From: Paragyromitra xinjiangensis
Taxonomy: Eukaryota; Ascomycota; Pezizomycetes; Pezizales; Discinaceae
Length of the DNA: 64,000 bases
Reading direction: 5' to 3'
Assembly: GCA_038503065.1 (NCBI GenBank)
Contig: JBCAMK010000012.1
Coordinates: 310,001 to 374,000, forward strand
Each line of letters opens with the position of its first letter. Position 1 is the stretch's first letter. Below, piece after piece: positions 35,333 through 46,603 of this stretch. A model generated the notes under the pieces. It searched no databases, was not told where the DNA came from, and saw nothing but the letters and a program-made list of their open reading frames with translations. Made by a program: the position numbers and the translations under genes.

Positions 35333-38300
35333 GATTGTAGATGTAGGAAGGAGCCGCGCAGAGAATTAGCTAAGGATTGTATCTGAGATAACTGACAACT
35401 TATACTAATACAATGTCCAGACAGTAGACAGATCTACCTCTACGTATTGCGGATATTTTGCGGTGACGCTTCATATGAGGTGCATTAAGCCAATCAAGAT
35501 GCTGTGTTAGGGTTGGTTGTGGGGTAACAAGGATGTTGAGTTCGGTTCTGAAGTTGCCGAGGTATGTCTGCCGTTTAGCCATCCCAACACCTATTAACCT
35601 CGCAACCCATCGCCGAGGCTGTCATACATGAATCTTTTTACTGGTAGAGAGACAGGGCTGATCTCTTTTCCATTTCTTTATTAGATAACAGGGTAAGCTA
35701 ATGTAAACTACCCTCCGCAAGGCCAATTTTGAGATCAGTACCCCAGAAACACCAACCTAGTTCAACAGCCTTGGTACCGAGGCCGAGATATGATTCGCAT
35801 GTGCTACATGAAGAAGTTGGCAACGCAATGCGTCTAGGAGACGGGGGCGATAGCGGCACGGCACTCTCCCATCCGGAATGAGAAATACTAGTTACCCCGC
35901 ATACTGCTGCCAACACTTTTTCTGGACCAGGAATAAATCAAGGATCGCTTCACTGGCCTTATGGTTTTAGAAAATTCTCGCTATATATTCACACGCCTCA
36001 GCACCGGAATGTATGTATACCGAGATTAGGACTCATTCCAAGCACGACAATTTTTACTTTCTTATATCTCAAAAAGTAGGTGCGGAGAAAGTGTAACAAT
36101 TTCTGCAGGGCTCCCTAAGCTACTGCATATAGCATCGTTTCGTGGCCTCGCCTGAAATTCCACTTATATTACATGTAAAGTAACCTATGGCTCTAATATA
36201 TATTACTACTTGATTGGTCATTCTAAACCTGGACCACAACCAACCCGACATTAAAAATGTACGAGTGATATTCGATGAAACTAAAACTAAAACCCTACAC
36301 TACCAAGCACTTCGAATCAACGACCTGCAACTGTGCTCACGTATCCTATAGGCGCAAAGTGATGATAGTGCTTGGCTGAGATACTACTCCTTAGGAACTT
36401 TTCCATCATTGTGTAAAGTTAGGGTCAGCTCCTCAACCATTGGCCCATCCAGCCGAGTGATATTTCATGGATACATTGTTAGTATCAATGATAGTGTCTC
36501 ATATTTTCATACAGCCCTACAACAGCCAAGACATAATTCGGATCTTTGGAACTGAAAACCCCCTCCAAGAGCCAGTCTGGCTTGATGAATGGTGTTCCGG
36601 GGGTAGGGTTCGGACAGGCACCGAGGAAAAAGTCTCAAGTTTGGCGTAGGAATAAGGTGAGCTCTAAATGCTTGGCTCACAACTCAAATTTGACTGGTTT
36701 ATAATTTAAAGTTTTTAAAGTTCATCGCGTTCCTGAATACAAATATTGTACCCCGGAGATAACTTTTAAATTCACGACCCCGGCTAAAATTTCGAGACTT
36801 CAGACTCATATTTAATTGTGACCTAAACACTTTTACAAGCCACAATATCGCAGATTATCTCCAAACATACACTGAAAGATAGTGAAAGAAGTTGCGTCTA
36901 GTTTCCGGCTCCCGCCAACTCCTTCAACCGTACTCAGGTCCGTCCATTACACTCGATAAGGTAGCAAAACTAGTAGGCTCACGCTACGGGTGTAGGGTCG
37001 GATCTGATAATATCTGACAGTGGTGGTACGCTCACTGAAGTAAACACATATTATAACCTTCAAGCGTCAGTTACAACCTGTAGACTATCTGATAGGCTTT
37101 CGATCAAACTACCCAAGCAAGATTCCCTTTCATCAAACAGATAGGCAACTTAGATCCGCGCACTGCTACCACCATCAATCAGCACCCGTAGTACTCCGAA
37201 CTCCGAGGCAACGGCTAAGAGCATCGTTATCTCCTTCGTTGGGTTAGTCTGTAAGAGAGTCTGTTATCAATGATCTTCTTGACACGCCAAAATATAGTGA
37301 AAACCGGGACGGACAAAGGAATTCCACCACTAAGACCGAAGAACCCGATCTAGCCCGGTGGCGTACTCGGGAACGGCTCAGGGAGCCGGGAGCCGACTCT
37401 ACTAGGTTTCCCCGTCGCCCTCAGGCCCTAGCGCTCTATCCCTTTGTTTGGTTTAGGTCCTCCACTAAGGGCTCTTGGCAACCCGGAAGATCCTCTAAGT
37501 GGTCCGGAAAGATATTTCCCAGCTTTAGTCAGCAAGCTAACAATTCGGAATCTATCAGGACGTGGCTGTGTAGAATTCCCTCGGTTTATCGGTAGAGCCA
37601 CTCTCTCTTCGGCTTACGGATGATACTTGGTAATCACGCCACAAGATCATAAACTCCGGAAACACACGGCGGTTTTTTGTGAATGACGTTAAACCTCGAG
37701 AGTGGCACCTTGGGTTTGTTTTAGCACTGCTCTAACTTTTATCGTACGACATTCATTCTTGGATAACTCGGTATGAGCTCCAAAGTTCTGATTGAGGTTC
37801 TATGATTGGACGGAGTCATTCGGGTGACACATTTCCCCCTTAATTTTCTCATACCATATTCAAACCCATTAGTGATCATGCTCAATGATTTATTCTCAAC
37901 AAACAATTCTATCTTCACGAAGAAAATTCAGGTTACAGCAAAATGACCTTACTATCCTAAAATTAGGTCTCGATAACGAGCTAGGCCACAAGTTCTCCAT
38001 GTAGTGGTAAGAGTGAGGTCTGGCATTCAAGAATGTTATCAATATTTTCTGAAAGATGATAGGGCCTCTATATCTCTATCATTCTCGCAATGGCCAAACT
38101 TTTGATGCATTGAAGGGGTTTGAGGGCATAAGGCATGTGCGGAAATGCGGGGAAAGTGATAAAAAACGGTTAGTTTCCCCAGAGGATTTTTAGTGGTAAA
38201 CCGGCCACAGCCAGTGCTTATCCATCACAAAAGCGGCAGATCGATAGACTCTCCCGAGTGAGAGTCTATGATCAGTATGCACGGCCCGAAATAGTCGACT

Positions 38301-41300
38301 AGCATAAACGAAGAAACATATATGAGGAGCCTGACTGATTCGGTTATACTTTCTTTGAGGTGTACTGATTTCTGATGCAAACGTTGTCAGGATCAAGTTA
38401 GAAAAAGTACGCATAAGTCGTATACTTCATCATCTTAAATAAGAGCATATGAGCCAACCAGCAGAAGCCATATCATGATTAGTACAAGTTTCCCCACAAT
38501 CGGCCATCTTATAATTCGCAATCATGTGACTTATGATCTACCTCGCACTGTGTTTGATCCTATATGTACAGCACGCCCTGCATTCCCCGCGTTTTTTTTC
38601 CTTCTTTCTTTCTACATGGTTGGTGATGGTTCGTCACGATCTTTCAAAATGTTCGACGATTATTTGCCCGATGATCGTAGGAAGCAAATAAACACACGCC
38701 AGCACTTTATTTCGATGCCAGATGAACGGGCAAAGTCCCCGAAACGATTGCGAGGAAAAGAGCTATAAAGAAAGAAATTATGTCGTGATTCATACCCAAA
38801 CATTTAATCGCGGGGATATCCGTGAGTCGGTAGGGCTAATGCCACAACGTGCCAACGAAACACGTTCTTATTTTTCACTTTTCCTCGGTAGTCATGCGGG
38901 GTGCTTACGAGCAACGACACCGAGTGATACCTGGGATACTGATTTGAGGTAATATTGCACCACTGCAAACGCATCAAGGTCTCGCAATAATGATTCATCA
39001 TTAAAATTCCGGTAACCTGGAAACATCCATTATTTGTGGGGAAAAACACGCGGCCAACAGTTCAGTTCAAAACCGGTTATACACAAATCGAAAATAGTGA
39101 TCAGACCAGTCTGAGGGAACATCTCAGATTGCCCAGTCGATTATTGAATATCAAAGCGCTGGCTTGCATCCAGTGGATTACACAGATTCCCAGCTTGCGT
39201 CTAACCAACCAGAGCAGATGAAAGTAAATGGCAATTTTCTAGAATTCGGGGATCTATGCGCTAAAAGCTTCCATGTCGACGCCGCATCTTTAAAAGCTAT
39301 CCGTATCGAGTTGCAGCCCGTGGTGATAAATGAGTGGGTTGCGAGGGTTGCAGCGTTTACGAGCATTCGTCTGTTTCACGCTAACAGGTGGATTCGTGAC
39401 AACTAAAGTGTAGGTTACGCGTGTTGGTACGTGCGTTCACGCGTACAACTGTCAATTGGGAATCTATCGCACTCAAATTAATAATATCGTCTATAGCTCC
39501 AGTGGAGAAAAATTCTTTATATTGCGATATCAATCGATCATATCATATCACTCACACTTCGCACCAGCCCGAAGCGCCGCCCTAGGTGTTATGAAAATCC
39601 TCTCGGGCCAGTTCCAAAAAGTACCCCGATCACACACCCCTGAGACCCCTTTGTGCTGATTCGAACCGATGCCAATAATCGAACCACTCCACTACCAAGT
39701 GTTTCGTCTTTTCCTGTATCTTCTCTATCTGCTGCATCCAGCTCAAGAACCTCCTGTCCATCGCCAGAAAGCCGCTCAGCAACTTACTCCTATTTTCGCT
39801 ACTCCCTTACGATCCACATTCGCCTATCTTTCCCTGTCCAATCTGTCTGCGCAGGAACACTTGTTATATTTTCCTGGTTGAGGGAATAGGAAGCGACTTT
39901 GGCGACTCTGGAGATTTAGAAACCGCTACAGATTAGGAAACTGGATCTCTTCCGAAACCTCGTAAGGTTGATATTTCCTCTACCTTCACCTAGCGAATTT
40001 CTCAACCAGAGTCGAGCCCATCTATTTGCCGATCGCACCCTTTGTTCTGCCCTCTTCAACTTCTGAAGAAAAAGACTCCTGCCCCTTTCTCCAACAATCC
40101 GGGAACCCATTTCATAGGCCACCTTGACCTGCTCCCGCCAGGAACACAACAAGTCTCTTCCTTTAGTCCCGTCTCACTCCTCATCCTCTCCGTATCCCAT
40201 CTCCACCCTTCAAGGCAACCCCTCCCGCAGCCACTAACCTCCAAAGAAACTTCTTCCGAGCCAATTGACCAACACCACAGACCCCAGCCACCATAGATTC
40301 CTATCCCAAAGCTTCCTAGATCCATCCAATTCTTACTAACAACCAATCCGAACCTCATCTCAACACCGTAACGTAGTTGAAAGCATCGACCAGATCGCGA
40401 TGACACCCAAGACGTATAAATATAGACTCAAACAGGAACATAAACGTCGATGATGATGCTGATGGATCAAACTCAGGAACCACGGAACTGGCAACCACGC
40501 ATTTCAGTCGGGCTAATAATCCCGATAGATCCCTCCGATGGATCAAACTGAAATACAGAGTCTGGTTCGGTTCAGGGATCCGAAATCTGTCTGAAACATC
40601 GATTCATTGAGCCAGGGCGAGGAAAACAAACTTAGCAGGGCGTCATCGTAAGCCTTGATGTAATCCCGTTGCCCTTATCTCGGAGATATGAAGCGATTCT
40701 AGTGATAGCTGATCGATAGCGGCATTTTCCATCGGATTTGTGGGGTCGTTGCAGGGCGAAGAAAAGAAGGAAAGGAGGGGGAAAGCCCAAATTTCTGTGC
40801 GCCGGAAGTTCCGTCAACCCCGCTGACCCCGCTAAATAACCCTAACCCTCGGAGAATGTGCCAGAACCCCTCCTCCCACCCTCCCAACGAACCAAACAAC
40901 GCTTGCCAACACATCAAGCGGTGTTTTCGTATAACTAAACCCAGATAATATGTTTGTTTCTTTGTTTCTAGGATCAAAATGTGATTGAACGGACTTCGAA
41001 AAATTTGAAGAATCAAAACCTCTCACGTTTTATTTATCTCCTATGCCCTTTTGTTTTATCCTGCCACGAACCGGCACCTAAAAAAAAGAAGCTCAAAAAA
41101 AGACAGATCCACCATCTCGTACTAACACCCAGATATATGAACAAAACCCAACATCCGCCAGAAGCCAGCTCTAAGTATGCTACTGTTCCCTTCGCCCGAA
41201 CCCACCAATATCCCATACCAAAGTCCTGAAAAAAAAGGCAAAAAAGAGCTATTTCAAAAAGCCAAAAAAGAAAACCCGAGTAAAACGACCCCCCACTAGT

Positions 41301-42075
41301 CCCGAAATAAGAAAATCAACATACCCAAGTCCAGTAAGAAAAGAAAAAAGATAGTCAATAATAACACACGTCCAGCAGCCACCACCGGGAAAAGAAAAAA
41401 AATTCAAACCTGAAAAACACCTCGCCTACACAATACAACCCCCGTCTTTTTTCGTTAATTTTGTCGTAGAAATAGATATAAGGAAAAGTGAAAAGAAAGG
41501 ATATGAGAAGAGGAGATCGAAAAACGAAGCGCACCAACAATCATCACTACCCACCCAAAACCCAAAACCCGCCATATAAGATGTCAGACACAAAACGAAC
41601 ACCACCCAAGCATGAATCCCGAAGAAAAAGCAAACCCCCGAGGCACGAAGAAATAAGAATAAAACATAAAAAGAAAAAAGGCTAAGCGAGCAAAGCTGAG
41701 TCGTAGCAAAAACTAGAAAAGGAATAGACAATTGAAAAAAAGGGGAAAAAGATAAACAATGAAGGGGAAGGAAGTGTACAGAAAAGTGATGGAAAATGTA
41801 TGTGCAGGAAAACCCAGGTATGAGGCAGGGTATTTCGAAATATGTCGGGATGCAAAAATCCCAATAGATACAAAAATTCTTGCCGACCCAAACCCGACCC
41901 CATCGCCACACCAGCTGGGTTTAAGCAAAAAAAAAGAAAAAAGTTATCAAAACACCCAGACACACCTCAAAACAAACACGGCCAAGCTTCGATGCCATAA
42001 TTCAAATGCCAAGATCAAGTTGAAGAAAACACAATTGATCCATCTGATGACAGAGACATTGGGCTCGATAAGTGT
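35333..42075. other. Intergenic region, 6.7 kb
   Basis: No supportable gene. Near 37160-37240 (minus strand) a short frame reads like a retroelement protease (LRVLIDGGSSA) and ends in a stop; it may be a decayed retrotransposon. A perfect 10-bp hairpin stem is at 38244-38269. The stretch 40840-42070 is A-rich on this strand and mostly low complexity, probably including the 3' region of the kinase gene. The open frames near 40042 and 41426-41963 are composition artefacts. Confidence 0.5.
38244..38269. other. Perfect 10-bp hairpin
   Basis: ATAGACTCTC and GAGAGTCTAT flank a 6-base loop (CCGAGT). No U-run follows, and no gene lies close, so a function is not evident. Confidence 0.4.
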
Positions 42076-43610
42076 CTACACCGTAAGATCCTCCCATCCA
42101 CCCCCAACCCACTCAGCATCATAGCCATCATCGTCAGCATAGCCTTGGTCGGATTCGTAACTCCAACTTCTGCGCTTGAGCTCCTTCTCGCGCTCCTCAC
42201 GTTCACGCTCTTCCTCTTCCTCGTCTTCGATAACCCAGTCACTCCAAGATTTGGAAACTGGTTCTTCTGGTTTACCGAAGTACATGCCAAAAGCATTTTC
42301 AGCCTTGGCAGGAGCAGGAGTCTGGATGGGGATCGTTTCGGTGCGAAGATTATCTGAGCGGAGGCTGAAGTGTTTATCCATGGAAGAAAACGAACCACCA
42401 AGACCAGAGTCGAGAGACGGTGTTGGTGGAACATAGTAGCCCATGTCCTGAGCATACCGATCTGGGCTATTGACGAACATGTCTTCAGTGTAATGAATTG
42501 AAGGCTCCTCTTGGTCGGGAATAACCGACAGCTGGCGTGCCATGGGAGTAGAGTACAAAGCCTGAGCCCAAGGGAAGGAATTTCCCTGAGTAATTTGAGG
42601 GCTCGGGATAGATGGAGTGCGAAGAGGCTCACGGTTGGCTGATGCAACAACGACATTCCTATCCTCAGTGCAGAAGTCATCGAGGCTCTCGTCGTCGGTT
42701 GTCCAACTGACGGCTCTCTCAATAGCTTCGCGGACACCCTTAAGCGAACGCTTGTTGGGGTCGAGGGCCAAACAGTGGATAAGAACCTCGAAGGTATCAT
42801 AAGACAGAGTAGGGAAGATATCGAACAAAGACTCCCTATCCAGAACATAATCCGCAAAAAGCGGATCGCTCTCCGAAGGAACGGTGAACGGGTTCCGGGC
42901 AAAGAGAATGTTCAACAGACAGATGCCAATGGCCCAAATATCTGCTTGCTCAGGAGAGTATCCACCAAATGAGTCGTACTGTTCAGGTGCCATGTACCTA
43001 TCACTACCCACAGCCGACTCATCCGTCCATTGCTCCGTAGTTGCCAAACCGAAATCTCCGAGCTTCACAGATCCTGACTGGCTCAAGAAGATATTTTCGG
43101 GCTTGATGTCACGGTGATAAACACCCCTGGAATGCATGTGTTCCACAGCAGAAACCAGCTGCAGCATGAATTCTCTGACATGCTCGGTCTCCAAAGGTCC
43201 GCGGCCAAGGCAGATAGCCTCATAGAGATCACCCATAGGGCAATACTCAAGCGCAAGGAAGACATGGCTCTCAGTCTCGAAAGAGTGAATGAGGTTAACA
43301 ATGTTCGAGTGGGAGCCAAGTTGGTTGTGGTACTCCAATTCCTGGGTAAGCTCGTCGATTGCAAGCCCAGATGCAGGATCAGCAGGGTTGGGCTTGGTCA
43401 AGCACTTGATAGCAACCAGTTCATTCGTGTAGATGTCCTTGGCAAGATGGACCATACCGAAGGAACCATGGTTGAGAAGCTTGATAGATTCGAAGCGTCT
43501 GTAAATGCTTGTCGTCAGCCCTATCGATGAGTCACCAACACCCACTTTGCAAAAATGACCTACCCATCAAGGAGAACTCCTTCCTGGAAAATATTCTTCA
43601 TGCACTCCAT
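42076..43610 (-). CDS. ksp1: Ran1/Ksp1-family serine/threonine kinase
   Basis: Two exons, 43610-43564 and 43498-42076, with a 65-bp intron (GTAGGT...ACAG); 489 residues. The first exon encodes MECMKNIFQEGVLLDG, a lead-in typical of the family, and splices in phase into RFESIKLLNHGSFGMV. Kinase marks: Gly-rich loop NHGSFGMV (25-32), Lys47 in VAIKC, HRDIKPEN with Asp146, DFG (164-166), and APEQ in place of APE-x. After about residue 290 the chain is Ser/Pro-rich and then acidic (EEEEEREREEREKE), presumably disordered. S. pombe Ran1/Pat1 and yeast Ksp1/Sks1/Vhs1 are relatives, acting in nutrient-dependent differentiation and filamentous growth. Translating straight through the intron also gives an open frame (MGVGDSS...), but it lacks the conserved lead-in. 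Confidence 0.9.
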
Positions 43611-46603
43611 TGAGACGGTGGTGGATAGTGATTTAGAGGGTGTCTTTCGTTTTAAGGATTATGGTATAGGTGGTGGTACTATCTTATTGAACTCGAGAGT
43701 CGATCGAGTTGTTCGTAAAAAACCAGAACAGTCTATTTGTGAATGGCTGAGGCCGCGATTTTGATGATCATACACACGATTGAGGAATGCCCCTCGCTGA
43801 GGTTTCAAACCTAAGGTTTTGAAGAATATAAACTCTCCAATAGGTAATAGATGCTGAGATTTGATGAGGTGATGGATGGTGAATCCGGGGAATTTGTTTT
43901 TGAGCGTGGGAGGGTAACAAAAAGGAAAATGATTGGATGTTTAGACCGGCAATACAAGACGCATATAGGCGGTACGTTCCTTGGGATGGGGGGTTGGTGA
44001 AGAGATAATCGAAATAGTCGTGGGCTGTAGCCGTGTGCAGTTTGAAAAGAAAAGAAAAAAGAGCGGATAAACTTATGAACGCATGAGAGATGTTGCTATG
44101 AACTACACGAGTACTTGTTAGCTTCTTGAATGCTTTTACACTGACAACCGGTTTTATATAACACAGAGTTGCAGTTCAGTCCGGGCGGCGATGTCACTCA
44201 CGGATCGACGATAAGGAAACTCGTTCAGTTAAGAGCTCGGCGAGCTCTAAGGCTTAGTATTGCTCAGGTGGGGGAATTTTTTTAAGATGAGCACTCTTTG
44301 CAGGAACCAGGCGAGGTATCAGAGAATGGATGACCAGAAGTTGATTGAAGCTCTACGTGAGCCAGCAATAAAAGGCTTGTCACTAGCTATCTATTCTCTG
44401 ATGGACACTTGACTGATCTTGTACCCAGCAACAGCAGCGTCGGTATCCAGGTTACTGGCTTGTTCGTTAAATAGAGTCTGGGTCGATTGGGTTGGGGTGG
44501 TGGTGGGGTGGAATAGGTTGGTAATGGCTGAGAGGTGAGGAGGACGAACGATGTTGCTGCAATGGGGGGGGTTGTGGATATCCGGCTTAGCGAAGCTGTT
44601 CCCGTGGGGACACGTAGAATAACGTCTCTAGCTGATGGATTGCAGTTTCAGTCGTGCGAGGGAATGGTGAATATTATGATGGAGAGGAGGGAAGAAAGGG
44701 GAGGGGAGGAGAGAAGGAAGAACCCCCAGGGGAGACGACTCTAGATTGACAGGACAGATGTGTCGGTATGGTGACAACGCAGGCTGGGGAAACGACGATG
44801 AGGGTAGGTGGAAAGCACGAGAAAGAGAAGGGGCAAAATGCTGATATATGGCAGCTGGCAACTGGCGACTGCACCCGTCTGGCTGGGCGGGGCCAGAAAG
44901 GGCTCCTGGTGGGCCGACTGACTGCCTGCGTCCATGGCCGCGTCGTACAGCCTGCCTTCGTTCCTTCACCCACCACCACCCCCTTCCTTTCTGGCGTAGC
45001 TGCTCCTCCAAAGGCAGAAAAGTGTGTGTGTGGCCAATCCGTGGTGTCCTGCCCAGAACGTAGAGGGCGTAAGTTACGTGGAAGCAGACTAGCACGCCTT
45101 TGTCCTAGCTCCCCGTTGAATCCATGTAATCTGCTCCTAAATGACGAGGGCAGGGGCAATATCGGCACGCGATTGGATGTCTAATTTCAGTGACGTTGGC
45201 TTTGGTACGTCGCCGCTTCTGGGCATGATCATCCGGTTCCACCGAGTGCCGACCCACTCTGACGCGCCCGCCGACCATTAGAAATGCTCGAGACCTTGCA
45301 GGTTTACTCGAGCAGTTGGCGTGGGAGTGAGCACCCCATACGCACCAAAAATCACCCACATCTTCCTTCCACAGCTTCCATCTCGTTCCAATCCTTCGTC
45401 ATGTGCACCGGGTTTTCAAGATGCAAAGCTAAAATGCTCCCCTTTCCTTCCTCCACCGTAAGTAAACGGTAAACCCAACCTCTTTCGGCGTTTTCGGACG
45501 CGCAAATAACGGCGCCATGGGTTGATTTCGAACACGCGAGCAGTTGTTAATCGGTTTCATGCCAAAGTCTCTGCCATGACCAAGAAATCGCCGCCCCGAT
45601 GTAGACCGCCGGCCGAAAACAAAGAAGAGGACAAAGTGTCAATTCAACACCCGCCCCACGGTACAGTCAGTTTCCGCTCAGGGACGGTATTTCCAAGTTC
45701 CTTGGGCCGGATGAGCGTGCTGCGAAGAAAGAAAAAAAAAGCCGCGTGCCCTACATAGGGTCCGGGCGTATCGGCTATCGATAATGGTCAGAGGGGTTGC
45801 CCACAGAGGTACCTACACACCTTTGGTGATTCTCCTTATTGTAATGAATCTTGGCGCCAAGGCCAAATGAGCATTGTGCCATCCTTCCGGCAGAATTCGC
45901 TGTAAACACTTAATTTGCCTATTGATGCCTTTTTTACCAACTGTTTGGATTGAGACGGCTCTTGGTGGACGAGCTACATATTAAGATCTCCATGTAAAGG
46001 CCAAAATAACCATCTGTTTGATATGCTGAGGGTTGCAAAGAAAAAATTGGTCGCCCCTCATGAAACCCTTCCTCTGCAAGAAGCCCCTGTCCTTGCGACA
46101 GTAGGGCAGGTAGAGAGTAGAACAACCGGAATGGTGTGTTTTGCCAATCGACGAATACTTTTTCCTCCCAACAACAAAACACCCGTCTCAACAACATTTC
46201 ATAAATCCTCTTGCTAGCATACCCGCCCCTCGTTGCTCGCTGCACTGCCGAACGCCCATCATCACCACAGCATCGACTGGTGCCCCCAGTCCATCTCAGC
46301 TCCTGCGTACGATCAGTCATAAAAAGGCCCAAAACACGCATCGCGAAACAACCTTCCTCTTGATCAACGTTCAAAAAAAGAAAATCTCAATAGCAACCAA
46401 GTCGCACCAAAAACAGAACACCCCCAAAACAGTAGCATCAGCAGCACAAAAATAACTAGAAAAGGCAAAAGCCAACCCCTCCAAAACAAGAAGTAATAAA
46501 CACAGTAAATAGCCCCTCCAATGAGAAAGGTAACCCCCCGACATCTAACAACACACCACTCCATAGCCTGCACGATTCAAGAAAGCATAAAATTCAGCCA
46601 AAT
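43611..46603. other. Intergenic region, 3.0 kb
   Basis: This separates two divergently transcribed genes (kinase minus, E1 phosphatase plus) and so contains both promoters, but is much longer than needed. The open frames around 44630-45180 and 45934-46374 overlap each other on both strands, and their translations resemble no protein. No repeat or RNA gene recognised. Confidence 0.5.

Noticed and set aside
37821..37841. Purine tract AAGGGGGAAATG followed by TGTCACCCG on the minus strand, like a retrotransposon polypurine tract and LTR start
   Set aside because: No second LTR copy or primer-binding site was found, and its order relative to the protease-like fragment is wrong for one element.
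40839..40856. CCCTAACCCT, telomere-like
   Set aside because: Only about two repeat units in an internal region; too short to mean anything.
41426..41963. Phe-rich minus-strand frames suggesting a membrane protein
   Set aside because: They arise from A-rich plus-strand sequence; the Phe/Ser/Leu composition is what poly-purine DNA gives by chance.
43499..43545. Alternative start of the Ksp1-like kinase (MGVGDSS...)
   Set aside because: It is intron sequence read through; splicing to the upstream exon restores the conserved GVLLDGRFE lead-in with exact phase.
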